A DNA stretch of 64,000 bases from Chryseobacterium tructae (GTDB lineage: Bacteria; Bacteroidota; Bacteroidia; Flavobacteriales; Weeksellaceae). Position numbers and translations under genes: made by a program. The notes beneath the pieces are model-generated. The model saw only the letters and a program-made list of their open reading frames with translations, ran no database searches and was not told the DNA's origin. Positions 1 to 8,377 of the stretch are shown here, in pieces. Each line of letters starts with the position of its first letter. Positions within the stretch are counted from its first letter, which is position 1. The stretch lies in contig NZ_JAUFQR010000001.1 of NCBI RefSeq assembly GCF_030409875.1, forward strand, positions 1,240,001 through 1,304,000, in the 5' to 3' direction.

Positions 1-2
1 CC

Positions 3-125
3 GATGCCGGAAATTCAGGTTCTCATTATATCTTAACAAAAATGGGCTTTGAAAATACAGGTGCATTTGAAGACTCAGGAGTCAAATGTTTTTGGTATGA
101 ACTGAAGCGTGAAAAATATATTTAA
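3..125 (+). CDS. GNAT-like acetyltransferase, C-terminal fragment cut by window edge
   Basis: An open frame enters from the left edge and ends at a stop at 123-125, giving 40 residues. The segment resembles the last beta strands of a GNAT acetyltransferase: a 'YILTKMGFENTG' stretch is the usual helix-to-strand end of the fold, followed by a 'KCFWYEL' strand. The next gene is also a GNAT enzyme and starts 4 bases after this stop, so the two probably share an operon. No catalytic or acetyl-CoA-binding motif lies inside the visible part, so the family call rests on the tail only. Confidence 0.5.
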   Translation, partial: DAGNSGSHYILTKMGFENTGAFEDSGVKCFWYELKREKYI

Positions 126-129
126 TATC

Positions 130-660
130 ATGACGATACGACAGGAAGAGGAAAAGGATTATCAAAAGGTCTTTCAGCTTATAGAAGAAGCATTCTGGGA
201 AATGGAGCACAGTGATCATCAGGAACATTTTCTCGTTGAAAAATTAAGAGAATCTGAAGCTTTTATTCCAGAACTCTCATTGGTAGCAGAAGATGAAAAT
301 GGCAATATTGCCGGACACATTTTGTTTACAAAGCTTAAAATTGAAAATGACTCAGAAACTTATGAGTCGTTAGCGCTAGCCCCTGTTTCTGTTAAACCTG
401 ATTCTCAAAATAAAGGAATTGGTGGTCAGTTGATTCTTTATGGACATCAAATTGCTAAAGAACTGGGATATGATTCTGTCATTTTAATTGGCCATGAAAA
501 TTATTATCCAAGGTTTGGTTACAAAAAAACAAGTAATTTTGGGATTTCATTTCCGTTTGAAATTCCGGAAGAAAACGGAATGGCCATTGAGTTGGTAAAA
601 GACGGATTAAAAAATAAAAAAGGGATAGTGAAATATCCTAAAGAATTTGGAATAGATTAA
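130..660 (+). CDS. GNAT family N-acetyltransferase (YhbS-like)
   Basis: This 176-residue protein has the GNAT fold order. The acetyl-CoA pyrophosphate-binding motif appears as 'VKPDSQNKGIGGQLI' (a Q-x-x-G-I-G variant of Q/RxxGxG/A), followed by 'GYDSVILIGHENYYPRFGYK', which is typical of YhbS-like enzymes. It should transfer an acetyl group from acetyl-CoA to an amine; the substrate cannot be read from sequence. I chose the ATG at 130 rather than the in-frame GTG at 109, because the GTG lies inside the preceding gene and the family begins with 'MTIRQ'-like residues. nadE follows 13 bases downstream in the same direction. Confidence 0.85.
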   Translation: MTIRQEEEKDYQKVFQLIEEAFWEMEHSDHQEHFLVEKLRESEAFIPELSLVAEDENGNIAGHILFTKLKIENDSETYESLALAPVSVKPDSQNKGIGGQLILYGHQIAKELGYDSVILIGHENYYPRFGYKKTSNFGISFPFEIPEENGMAIELVKDGLKNKKGIVKYPKEFGID

Positions 661-673
661 AAAAATATAAACG

Positions 674-1468
674 ATGCAGACACAAAAAGTGATAGATCAT
701 ATCGTTGGCTGGTTAAAAGATTATGCAACGAAAGCTAGAGTAAATGGATATGTAATAGGAGTTTCAGGAGGCGTTGATTCAGGAGTAGTTTCTACATTAG
801 CAGCAATGACCGGATTAAAAACATTACTGATTGAAATGCCAATCCGCCAGAAAGCCGATCAGGTAGATCGTGCAAAGGATCACATGAATGATCTGAAATC
901 CAAATTTTCAAACGTGGAAATCATGTCTGTAGACTTAACACCCGCTTTTGAAGAACTTTATAAAACCTTTGATGTAAAGGATGATCTATACCCGAATGAG
1001 AAATTGGCATTTGCCAATACAAGATCCCGTTTGAGAATGCTTACCCTGTATTATTATGGTCAGCTTAACGGGCTTTTAGTGTGTGGAACCGGAAATAAAG
1101 TTGAAGACTTTGGAATTGGTTTTTATACCAAATATGGGGATGGTGGAGTAGACGTATCACCAATCGGAGACCTTTATAAAACTGAAGTATATGCTTTGGC
1201 AAAAGGATTGGATCTGATCAAAAGTATTCAGGAAGCTATTCCTACAGATGGTCTTTGGGATGTGGATCGCACGGATGAACAACAGATTGGAGCCACTTAT
1301 CCTGAATTGGAAAAAATTCAAAAAGAATACGGAACCAAAACAGCAGAAGACTACGAAGGAAGAGATAAAGAAGTATTCCTGATCTTTGACAGAATGCATA
1401 AAGCTGCCAAACATAAGATGGATCCTATCCCGGTTTGTGATATTCCTGAAGATTGGAGAGAATCATAA
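674..1468 (+). CDS. nadE: NH3-dependent NAD(+) synthetase
   Basis: This 264-residue protein catalyses the last step of NAD synthesis, the ATP-dependent amidation of nicotinic acid adenine dinucleotide. The ATP-pyrophosphatase P-loop is clear as 'SGGVDSG' at residues 31-37. Further family blocks are 'NTRSRLRMLTLYY' and 'GTGNKVEDFGIGFYTKYGDGGVDVSPIGDLYKTEV'-type sequence in the middle. The length fits the ammonia-dependent short form, and there is no glutaminase domain, so the nitrogen donor is ammonia. It lies 13 bases after an acetyltransferase gene. A large hairpin follows at 1485-1531. Confidence 0.95.
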   Translation: MQTQKVIDHIVGWLKDYATKARVNGYVIGVSGGVDSGVVSTLAAMTGLKTLLIEMPIRQKADQVDRAKDHMNDLKSKFSNVEIMSVDLTPAFEELYKTFDVKDDLYPNEKLAFANTRSRLRMLTLYYYGQLNGLLVCGTGNKVEDFGIGFYTKYGDGGVDVSPIGDLYKTEVYALAKGLDLIKSIQEAIPTDGLWDVDRTDEQQIGATYPELEKIQKEYGTKTAEDYEGRDKEVFLIFDRMHKAAKHKMDPIPVCDIPEDWRES

Positions 1469-1484
1469 AAATAGATATCTACTT

Positions 1485-1531
1485 AGTTTAGCAATATAAT
1501 ATTGTACACATTATTGTTATATTGCTAAACT
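1485..1531. repeat. perfect 15-bp inverted repeat between nadE and the RNase gene
   Basis: The left arm (1485-1499) and right arm (1517-1531) are exact reverse complements of 15 bases, separated by 17 bases. The arms are AT-rich with a central 'TAGCAATAT' core. No T-run follows on either strand, so it is not a standard intrinsic terminator. It lies 32 bases upstream of the RNase start and could be an operator, an mRNA hairpin in the 5' leader, or a 3'-end stabiliser of nadE mRNA. Confidence 0.6.
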
Positions 1532-1562
1532 GATATATTGTTACATTAATACATTTACTACT

Positions 1563-2078
1563 ATGAACAGTAAAATAAGAGCCGTATTTTTCATCTGTCT
1601 GGGGCTCCTTTTCGGAATGTCTGTGATGTATATCTATAATAATTTCATTAAAAGTAATGACCATTCATCCTCAGCTAAAACAGAGCATGTAAGTTATGGA
1701 AGCACTTCTACGGAAGATCAGACTAATATCGATAATTCATCAACCCAGGTTTCTATTGAAAAACTGACAGAGGAAAAAACGGTGATCAGCTATGTAAAGC
1801 AAAATCATAGACTACCAGATTATTACATTACAAAAAGTGAGGCCAGAAAACAAGGATGGAATCCTTCAAAAGGAAATCTTTGTGAGATGCTTCCCGGAAA
1901 AGCCATTGGTGGAGATAAATTCGGAAACAGGGAAGGAAGATTACCGGATGGAGACAAATACTTTGAAGCCGATGTCAATTACCGCTGTGGCGGAAGAAAT
2001 GCAGACCGTATTATCTATACTAAAAATGGAGATGTTTACTTGACTAAAAACCATTACAAGAGTTTTGACAAGCAGTAA
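1563..2078 (+). CDS. exported barnase-type ribonuclease
   Basis: This 171-residue protein has an N-terminal hydrophobic segment (residues about 7-25) that serves as a signal peptide or anchor, a Ser/Thr-rich linker, and a barnase-like guanyl-preferring RNase domain from about residue 72 to the end. Family landmarks align directly with barnase: 'LPDYYITKSEARKQGW', 'KGNLCEMLPGKAIGGDKF' and 'NREGRLP'. The catalytic set is complete: E135 (barnase E73), R145 and R149 (R83, R87), H164 (H102) and K91 (K27). C107 and C142 are extra and could form a disulfide after export. A barstar-type inhibitor gene lies at 2770, two genes downstream. An exported enzyme could serve in nutrient scavenging or as a toxin; the sequence does not decide. 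Confidence 0.9.
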   Translation: MNSKIRAVFFICLGLLFGMSVMYIYNNFIKSNDHSSSAKTEHVSYGSTSTEDQTNIDNSSTQVSIEKLTEEKTVISYVKQNHRLPDYYITKSEARKQGWNPSKGNLCEMLPGKAIGGDKFGNREGRLPDGDKYFEADVNYRCGGRNADRIIYTKNGDVYLTKNHYKSFDKQ

Positions 2079-2152
2079 TTGTCGTTACGAGGAGCATTCG
2101 GCGAAGCATAACTGATATATAATTTGCATTTAAATCATGATAAATAGTAAAT

Positions 2153-2773
2153 TTGAAAAATAATAATTTTGTTTATCTGCTGTTTTTATTTCTGGTGTTT
2201 TCATGCTCAGAAAAGCAAAAGATTGTAAAAGAATCGCAACAAAAGCCAGCAATCACTATACTGGTTCAGCCATTCAGAGATATACAACCTGAAAAAGTAG
2301 AAACAGTAGCAGAAGGCATTAAAAAAATATATCCTAATATTAAAGTTCTGGAACCAATAGACTTTCCGGAAAATGCTTATTATAAAGAGAGAAACCGTTA
2401 TAGAGCCGATTCGATCATTAAGTTTTTAAACACCAGAACAAAAGAAGGTTTTGTTACAATTGGACTTACTTCAAAAGATATCAGTGTGACCAAAGGAAAA
2501 ATAAAAGATTTTGGAGTAATGGGCTTAGGATATAGACCGGGAAAAGCTTGCGTAGCTTCAAATTTTAGGTTGAGCAAAGAAAATTCGGATGAGCAGTTTT
2601 ATAAAATTGCCATTCATGAGCTTGGTCATACTCAAGGGTTGCCACATTGCCCAGAAAAAATGTGTTTTATGAGAGATGCAGAAGGTAAAAATCCAACGAA
2701 TGAAGAAACGGATTTTTGTAAAAAATGCAAAACTTTTTTAATCAATAAAAATTGGAAATTTAGTTCAATATGA
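2153..2773 (+). CDS. archaemetzincin-like zinc metalloprotease lipoprotein
   Basis: This is a 206-residue lipoprotein. A hydrophobic signal ends in the lipobox 'LVFSC' with Cys18. Near the C-terminus is the extended zinc motif 'HELGHTQGLPHC' (H155, E156, H159, H165), followed by C166, C171 with 'FM', and a final 'CKKC' at 189-192. This matches the archaemetzincin pattern HExxHxxGxxHC-x4-CxM-CxxC. It should be a membrane-tethered metallopeptidase outside the cytoplasm; no substrate is known for this protein. The start is TTG at 2153, because no in-frame ATG precedes the signal peptide. Its stop overlaps the barstar start (ATGA), so the two are probably translationally coupled. Confidence 0.8.
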   Translation: MKNNNFVYLLFLFLVFSCSEKQKIVKESQQKPAITILVQPFRDIQPEKVETVAEGIKKIYPNIKVLEPIDFPENAYYKERNRYRADSIIKFLNTRTKEGFVTIGLTSKDISVTKGKIKDFGVMGLGYRPGKACVASNFRLSKENSDEQFYKIAIHELGHTQGLPHCPEKMCFMRDAEGKNPTNEETDFCKKCKTFLINKNWKFSSI

Positions 2774-3078
2774 AGACAGTATATATAGATTTTATAAACA
2801 TAGGCGATTATGAGGATTTCTATGCTCAGCTGAAGGAGAAAATTCAACTTCCTGAACATTTTGGAGATAATCTTGATGCGCTTTTCGATACCATTACCGG
2901 AGAATTGGAAATGCCCCTCCACATTGAATTCGTAAACATGACGGTAGATCAGCTTGAAATTTTTGAAGATCTTTTAACGACATTGGAAGATGCTGAGGAA
3001 GAAGTGGAAGATTTCACTTTCAGCTACTATCTGGAGCAATATGAAGATGATGAAGACGAAGAGGAAACAGAAGACTAA
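2770..3078 (+). CDS. barstar family RNase inhibitor
   Basis: This 102-residue protein matches barstar: 'LPEHFGDNLDALFDTITG' parallels the inhibitor's binding helix. D36 and D40 correspond to barstar D35 and D39, which plug the RNase active site. There is no signal peptide, so it acts in the cytoplasm, where it would protect the cell from any RNase not yet exported. The C-terminus carries an extra acidic tail ('EDDEDEEETED'). It overlaps the metalloprotease gene by 4 bases and is followed by an intrinsic terminator. The likely partner is the barnase-type enzyme at 1563; pairing is inferred from family and proximity. Confidence 0.9.
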   Translation: MKTVYIDFINIGDYEDFYAQLKEKIQLPEHFGDNLDALFDTITGELEMPLHIEFVNMTVDQLEIFEDLLTTLEDAEEEVEDFTFSYYLEQYEDDEDEEETED

Positions 3079-3097
3079 TTGGTAATGTAAAAAAGTA

Positions 3098-3131
3098 AAA
3101 AGGTTGTTTTAGAAATAGAGCAACCTTTTTT
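3098..3131 (+). terminator. intrinsic terminator after barstar
   Basis: The arms 'AAAGGTTG' and 'CAACCTTT' flank a 14-base loop and run into T7. It ends the RNase-metalloprotease-barstar group. Confidence 0.8.
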
Positions 3132-3170
3132 ATTGACGTATTTTTTTAAATAAATCTGCTGAATTATTAT

Positions 3171-3483
3171 AATCAGTGAGAGTTTAAAATTATTTAGAAA
3201 ATATTTTTCTCGCAGATTGAGGAGATTTCGCAGATTTTTCTTTGATGGGTTTATTGGAAAACGCTAAGGCGCTAAGAATTTCAACATTATACTGTTTTTA
3301 AGGCGCTAGAAAATCAAAGATTTTCAGCTGATAATTAATCATGAATTATTTTATTAGTGGATTCATGGCTATATGAATACAAGCATAATTCTATTAAATT
3401 TTATCGTAGATAAAATCTTAGCGCCTTAAAAATAATGCATTTAGATAATCAGTTGCGCCTTTGCGTTTTCCAACTTGACTATC
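3171..3483. repeat. copy of a dispersed intergenic repeat
   Basis: This 500-base gap holds no gene that I can support. The stretch at about 3175-3300 ('TCGCAGATT', 'GGAAAACGCTAAGGCGCTAAG' type sequence) matches, in reverse complement and over roughly 150 bases, the sequence at about 21541-21660. A second related segment at 3399-3475 ('GATAAAATCTTAGCGCCTTAA') resembles 33990-34070. The elements are AT-rich with GC-rich 'GCGCC' cores. I see no transposase or protein frame in them. Confidence 0.65.
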
Positions 3484-3514
3484 CAAATAAAAAACCAACA
3501 GAAGTTCTGTTGGT
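3484..3514 (-). terminator. intrinsic terminator of cdd
   Basis: Read on the minus strand, a near-perfect palindrome with arms 'ACCAACAGA' and 'TCTGTTGGT' is followed by T6. It lies about 110 bases downstream of the cytidine deaminase stop. Confidence 0.75.
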
Positions 3515-3622
3515 CTAATCCTATAAAACTTACCATAAAATGTAAGTCCATATTATTTTAAATATCACAGCAAAAGCTGAATATTTATTTTAAAATCATG
3601 TTTGCAATCCTACAAATCGATC

Positions 3623-4105
3623 TTATAAAAATGTAGAATCAAAATAGAAAGGCAACAAATCTTTCACTGCATGCACCTTCACCACTTCTTCATTCATGCT
3701 TGAAAAATAAAGATCGATATCCTCATTTTGTTTAGTTTCGTATTCTATTAAGCTCTGGCGGCAGGCTCCACATGGTGGAATTGGTGGGTTTTTCTCATGA
3801 AATTCCTTGGGTCCACCCACAACGAAGATTTTCTTTACCTTCATATTCGGGAAATTTGCGGCTACCCAGAAAAGAGTAGTTCTTTCTGCACAAAGTCCCG
3901 AAGGGAAAGCTGCATTTTCCTGATTATTTCCGGAATAGATTTCTCCGTTTTCAAGCAATACGGCACATCCTACAAAAAACTGAGAATAGGGCGCATAAGC
4001 GTTTTCACGAGCCTCTTTGGCTCTTGCAAATAATTTTTTTTCTATATCGCTCAGCTCACTGCTATTTTTAAAATATTCGTAACTGATCTGTATGTCTTTT
4101 TTCAT
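3623..4105 (-). CDS. cdd: cytidine deaminase
   Basis: This 160-residue protein should hydrolyse cytidine and deoxycytidine to uridine and deoxyuridine in pyrimidine salvage. The zinc site is complete: C72 in 'LCAERTT', with the catalytic E74, and C112 and C115 in 'PPCGACRQ'. The substrate-binding segment 'YAPYSQFFVGCAVL' also fits. The length suits the homotetrameric class, slightly long at both ends. It stands alone on the minus strand, divergent from the old yellow enzyme gene, with its own terminator at 3484-3514. Confidence 0.93.
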   Translation of the reverse strand: MKKDIQISYEYFKNSSELSDIEKKLFARAKEARENAYAPYSQFFVGCAVLLENGEIYSGNNQENAAFPSGLCAERTTLFWVAANFPNMKVKKIFVVGGPKEFHEKNPPIPPCGACRQSLIEYETKQNEDIDLYFSSMNEEVVKVHAVKDLLPFYFDSTFL

Positions 4106-4205
4106 ATATTGTAGACTAAAAAAGGGGGGTAAAATTAGTTTTTTTTAATGAGGTGGGCAATATTTTATTCTTCCAATGAAAAAGTTCAATTTTTAAGACC
4201 ATAAA

Positions 4206-5258
4206 ATGTTATATACTCCAATACAATTCAGGAATGTAGAGTTGAAAAACCGCTGGGTAATGTCTCCCATGTGCATGTATTCATGTGAAAACGGAATGGC
4301 CAATGACTTCCATTTGGTACATTACGGAAGCAGAGCGCAGGGAGGAACCGGGCTGCTTGTGGTGGAAGCTACAGGGGTAGAACCAAGAGGAAGAATTACC
4401 AATCACTGTATGGGAATCTGGAATGATGAACAAGCGGAAAAATTGCAGCAAATTGTAGAATTTGTTCATAAAAACTCAGACAGCAAGATAGGAATCCAAT
4501 TAGCGCATGCCGGAAGGAAGGGCTCTACATGGAATAACCTGCAGATTTCAGTAGAAGAAGGTTGGGAAACCATTGCACCAAGCTCTATTCCCTATCATCC
4601 GTCAGAAAGAATTCCGCATGTTTTGAGTACTGCTGAGGTAAAAGAACAAGTTCATCATTTTAAAAAGGCAGCACAAAGAGCTGTAAAAGCAGGTTTTGAT
4701 CTGATTGAAATTCATGGAGCCCACGGATATCTTATTCATCAGTTTTTATCTCCATTATCCAACATCAGAACCGATGAATATGGTGGGAGTTTTGAGAACA
4801 GAATCCGTTTTCTCATTGAAATAGTTGATGCCGTTAATGAAGAATTGAATGAAAATATAGCCCTTTTTGTACGGATTTCCGGAACAGAATATGCTGAAAA
4901 TGGCTGGGATATTCAGGATAGTGTAGCATTAGCGAAAATTTTAAAAGAGCATTCCGTTGATCTTGTAGATGTATCGAGTGGTGGAAATATCCATGGAGCA
5001 AAAATTTCAGTTTTCAATGGGTATCAGGTTCCTTTTTCTTCTCAGATAAAAAGGGAAGCGGATGTAAAAACCGGAGCAGTAGGTTTAATCACAAAAGTAG
5101 AACAGGCAGAGGATATTCTTCAGAATGGAGAGGCAGATCTGGTCTTTATAGCAAGGGAAATCTTAAGAAATCCATACCTTGCCGTTCAGGGAAGCTTTGA
5201 AATGAAGGAAGACTGCTTTTTTCCCCATCAATATACAAGAGCCAAGATCTCTTCATAA
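4206..5258 (+). CDS. namA: NADPH dehydrogenase, old yellow enzyme family (YqjM-like)
   Basis: This 350-residue FMN-dependent ene-reductase belongs to the thermophilic-like YqjM class. The marker 'SPMCMYS' holds C23, equivalent to the redox-tuning Cys26 of YqjM. 'QLAHAGRKGS' supplies the substrate-binding histidines. 'IHGAHGYLIHQFLSPLSN' and 'RTDEYGGSFENR' are the family signature, and 'FIAREILRNPYLA' closes the FMN site. It should reduce activated C=C bonds with NADPH. The small DUF2752 gene starts 17 bases downstream and may be co-transcribed. The symbol is by family resemblance. Confidence 0.88.
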   Translation: MLYTPIQFRNVELKNRWVMSPMCMYSCENGMANDFHLVHYGSRAQGGTGLLVVEATGVEPRGRITNHCMGIWNDEQAEKLQQIVEFVHKNSDSKIGIQLAHAGRKGSTWNNLQISVEEGWETIAPSSIPYHPSERIPHVLSTAEVKEQVHHFKKAAQRAVKAGFDLIEIHGAHGYLIHQFLSPLSNIRTDEYGGSFENRIRFLIEIVDAVNEELNENIALFVRISGTEYAENGWDIQDSVALAKILKEHSVDLVDVSSGGNIHGAKISVFNGYQVPFSSQIKREADVKTGAVGLITKVEQAEDILQNGEADLVFIAREILRNPYLAVQGSFEMKEDCFFPHQYTRAKISS

Positions 5259-5275
5259 TACTAAATTCTGTGAAA

Positions 5276-5554
5276 ATGAATATTGAAGACTTTATGCTGA
5301 CCTGTCCCAGTAAGAAATTTCTGGGCGTGGAATGTTTGGGATGTGGTGCTCAGCGCGCCATTGTTCTGGTCTTTGAAGGAAAGTTTTCGGAAGCATTTAA
5401 AATGTATCCGGCGGTATACACTGTATTGCTGTTCTTTTTTATTTTAGGACTAAGTGTTATCGATCAGAAAAGAAAGTATTCATCGGTACTTATGAAGCTC
5501 GTCATCGTTAACCTTGTGATTGCGGTTATTTCTTATGTTTACAAACATTTCTGA
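5276..5554 (+). CDS. DUF2752 family membrane protein
   Basis: This is a small protein of about 92 residues with the DUF2752 signature: 'CPSKKFLGVECLGCGAQRA', a CPxxxxxGxxCxGCGxxRA pattern, near the N-terminus. Two hydrophobic segments follow (about residues 45-62 and 71-88), so it is probably an inner-membrane protein. The cysteine cluster hints at metal binding or redox activity, but the family has no known function. I prefer the ATG at 5276 to the GTG six bases earlier. Confidence 0.8.
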   Translation: MNIEDFMLTCPSKKFLGVECLGCGAQRAIVLVFEGKFSEAFKMYPAVYTVLLFFFILGLSVIDQKRKYSSVLMKLVIVNLVIAVISYVYKHF

Positions 5555-5665
5555 TTATATTTTAGAGAATATTAAAAATTAAAGCTGTTTTTTTCATATT
5601 ATTTAATTCTGAAAGCGTGAAAGTCGTAGAATTACTACAATTTTTGAAACAGTGACCTTAAAACT

Positions 5666-5695
5666 TTTGAAATTAGAACATGAAGTCTATCTTTG
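5666..5695 (+). promoter_or_regulatory. Bacteroidetes-type promoter for tssD
   Basis: A TTTTG at 5665-5669 lies 18 bases before TATCTTTG at 5688-5695, matching the TTG-N17-23-TAnnTTTG pattern of the phylum. The -7 element lies 52 bases upstream of the TssD start. Confidence 0.65.
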
Positions 5696-5747
5696 TTATG
5701 AGAAATCCTTTAAACAGGGCTATCATTAATGATTTAAATTTAAGAAT

Positions 5748-6152
5748 ATGGCAGGAAATTCAAGAGGAATCTTAAAATTCAATGGAGGTGAAGGTCAGAA
5801 GTTATTAAAACTTAATTACAGCGTTTCAAGAGCTACCGATGTTTCAGGACGTGTAGCATCAGATCCGTCAAATGCACTGATTAAAGTAACCATCGAAGCA
5901 ACAGAAAAATCTGATGTTTTGGAAAGTTTACTAAATAGCAAATATAAGCCTACAACTGGAGAAATCAACTTCAATAAATCTCATGAAGAAGGAACACTAA
6001 TTGCTTTGAAATGGGAAAATGGATATGTGATTCAGCACGAAGTAGACTTTGATGCAATAGACAGCAATAATATGCTGATTAGCTTTGTAATAAGTGCTGA
6101 AACTATTACTTATGGTAATTCTGAATATGCAGGGCTTTGGCCAAGCAGTTAG
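5748..6152 (+). CDS. tssD: type VI secretion system tube protein TssD (Hcp-like)
   Basis: This 134-residue protein matches the Bacteroidetes TssD/Hcp family, which stacks as hexameric rings into the inner tube of the T6SS. It opens with 'MAGNSRGILKFNGGEGQKLLKLNYSVSR'-type sequence, and its middle carries the 'SALIKVTIEATEKSDVLE'-like beta-barrel region typical of T6SS subtype iii. There is no signal peptide, as expected for a tube subunit loaded from the cytoplasm. It has its own promoter (5666-5695) and terminator (6170-6202), so it can be made in excess over VgrG. TssD is also a usual carrier of small effectors. Confidence 0.88.
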   Translation: MAGNSRGILKFNGGEGQKLLKLNYSVSRATDVSGRVASDPSNALIKVTIEATEKSDVLESLLNSKYKPTTGEINFNKSHEEGTLIALKWENGYVIQHEVDFDAIDSNNMLISFVISAETITYGNSEYAGLWPSS

Positions 6153-6169
6153 GTCTTTGCTCGTTAAAA

Positions 6170-6202
6170 TAAAAAGACTGTCTTCATAAGACGGTCTTTT
6201 TT
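6170..6202 (+). terminator. intrinsic terminator after tssD
   Basis: A hairpin with arms 'AAAGACTGTCTT' and 'AAGACGGTCTTT' (one T-G wobble) runs into a T-run. It separates tssD from vgrG. Confidence 0.8.
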
Positions 6203-6278
6203 ATCTTTTCCAGCCCTATTCTAAAGGAAACTTACAATTTCCATTCACTAAAAACCATTTAACAAATCACTACAAAAT

Positions 6279-8205
6279 ATGTCAAACAAACCAGGAATAT
6301 CCAATGCTGCATTTCGCCCTACACAAAATGCGGATGGGATATCCGAAAATCACCATACAGGTATTAATCGTTTGGTAAAGCTTTCTATAGTTATAGAAGG
6401 AAAGATCATCAAATTCTATAAACATTTCAAACTCAAGCAAAGTACAAGAAGACATCATGAATTCACACTGACTTTAGCTCATGATACTTTAGGCGAAAGG
6501 CAAACTCATTCATTGGAAGATGCCAACAAATTTCTTGGAAAACGTCTTACAGCTATTATTTCTTATAAAGATATAGACAACAGCCCTGAGAGAACTTTCG
6601 TAGGGGTCATTACAGGAGTAGGATTCAGCCAGGAGAGAATGAGCTTGGGAAATATTGTCCTAACAGGCAGCAGTCCAACCATTTATTAGACGGAGCTCCG
6701 CATATTCAGAGTTTTGGAGGAAACCAGCCTGTGAATATGGGAATCATTGCAGAAGATATTATCAGACAAGGAATTGATAAAAGCCGTTTTGATATCAGGA
6801 TCGATGCGAATAATTTTTCTCAGATCATTTACAGCAGTCAATATGATGAAACGCATTACAATTATCTGGCAAGAATGGCTGAAGCTTATGGCGAGCAATT
6901 CTATTATGATGGTGAAGTACTGCATTTTGGAAAACTTCCCCCTCAAAATAAAGCAATAACCCTTACATACGGAAGCAGTGCTAATGATATAAAGGTAGAA
7001 TTAAAGGCTGTTCACACCAAACCGCAGTTCTATGGCTATAACAGTAATAAAAATGAAAAACTGACTTCAGGGTCTACCCCTATAAAACATGTAGGAGATC
7101 TGGCTAAAACAGCATACAGTCATAACGATTCTATTTATAAAACTCCAGCGTTACAAGTTGCTCCAATGAAAGCAAATACCCACTTGGATGTTGAATATTC
7201 ACAGAAAAGTGCTTCCGGAAGTGAAGCTGTAAATGTTTTCACTATTTCAGGGAATACTACCGTTCCTTTTTTGCATCCGGGTTGTGTAGCTGATGTACAG
7301 ATGCGTAAACCTGATTCTAATGAAACATCTTATTTCACAAGAATCATGATCACGGAAGCAGAACATGAAATTGATACAATTGGCCATTATCAGGGGAGCT
7401 TTGTAGGAATTGCTGCCGATACAGGATTTCTGCCAAGACCGGAATATACGATTCCAAAAGCAGAACCACAGACTGCTACAGTAATTTCTAATACAGATCC
7501 TTCAGGACAGGGAAGAGTACAGGTAAGATTCGACTGGCAAACCAATGATACTACCCATTTTATCCGTATGATGAGCCCTGATGCCGGAGGGACTGATCAG
7601 GTATCTCAAAACAGAGGGTACGTTGCAATTCCGGAGGTAGGAGATCAGGTAATGGTAAATTTCGTTCATAGCCATCCGGATAGACCTTTTGTAATGGGAG
7701 GAATGTTCCATGGCGGAGTCGCTTTGGGTGGTGGTATCAATAACCGTTTGAAATCGATACAAACCAGAAGCGGAATCAGAATCTTACTGAATGATGATGA
7801 AGGAAGTGTAACGATTTAGATCCAAGCGGAAACAGTTACTTTATGGATGGAAAGGGAAATATCAATATGAAAGCTCCTAAAAATTTCACTTTAAATGCAG
7901 GTGAAAATATCAATATTACTGCAGGAAAAGAAATTTCTATTGATGCAGGAGCAAGTATTACCAGTACAGCCAATGAAGACATTAATTCTACTGCAGGAAA
8001 AGACATCATGCAGACGGCATCTGGAGATATCCGGGAATCCTCAGATACCAGAACAGAATTAGTTGATAAAGAATTTAAAAGACAATCTGAAACCTCTAAC
8101 GAAATAGCAGGCGAAATTTCGATGTTCAGCGAACTAGAAAATATGACCATGCAAAGCGGAAAAATAGTGGAGTTCAACAGTGCTGAAAAATCAAAACTTT
8201 TCTAA
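6279..8205 (+). CDS. vgrG: T6SS spike protein VgrG (frame broken twice as sequenced)
   Basis: Three consecutive frames join into one VgrG of about 642 residues. The N-terminal part carries the gp27-like base, 'YNYLARMAEAYGEQFYYDG' is the conserved phage D-protein segment, and 'DPSGQGRVQVRFDW' with 'VGDQVMVNFVHSHPDRPFVMGG' is the gp5 OB-fold. The last part ('GENINITAGKEISIDAG') is the repetitive beta-helix needle. The frame breaks at 6682-6684 and at 7815-7817; in each case one extra T in 'ATTTAG' restores the expected 'SSPTILLDGAPHIQS' and 'GSVTILDPSGN'. The breaks therefore look like sequencing indels rather than decay. The spike should deliver the effectors encoded just downstream. Confidence 0.85.
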
Positions 8206-8206
8206 T

Positions 8207-8377
8207 ATGGCGATTATTAAGACAGCAACCAATATTCATATAAAAGTCAAAGACTCTTACCACTTGAATGTTGGAAATAAAGTAGAAAAGATGGCCAAGA
8301 AGATTAATGTTGAGGCACAAAAGGAAAACCTTATTTTAGCGAGTAACAAGAAGATTGTGTCTCATGGTAACAAATAA
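8207..8377 (+). CDS. small protein or detached VgrG tail
   Basis: This 56-residue frame starts one base after the vgrG stop ('TAATATGG'). Its sequence ('TNIHIKVKDSYHLNVGNK', 'NVEAQKENLILASNKK') has the alternating beta pattern of VgrG needle repeats. It may be the true end of VgrG, separated by a further indel near 8197-8202, or a separate small spike-associated gene. Unlike the other breaks, rejoining needs one base removed or two added, so I keep it separate. It overlaps the start of the following DUF2931 gene. Confidence 0.4.
   Translation: MAIIKTATNIHIKVKDSYHLNVGNKVEKMAKKINVEAQKENLILASNKKIVSHGNK

Noticed and set aside
1837..2043. Alternative frame inside the RNase gene
   Set aside because: It overlaps the catalytic domain of the barnase-type enzyme, whose residues all align; the second frame has no recognisable features.
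3171..3620. tRNA or small RNA gene in the long gap after barstar
   Set aside because: I looked for a cloverleaf and conserved T-loop sequence and found only the repeat element and two terminators.
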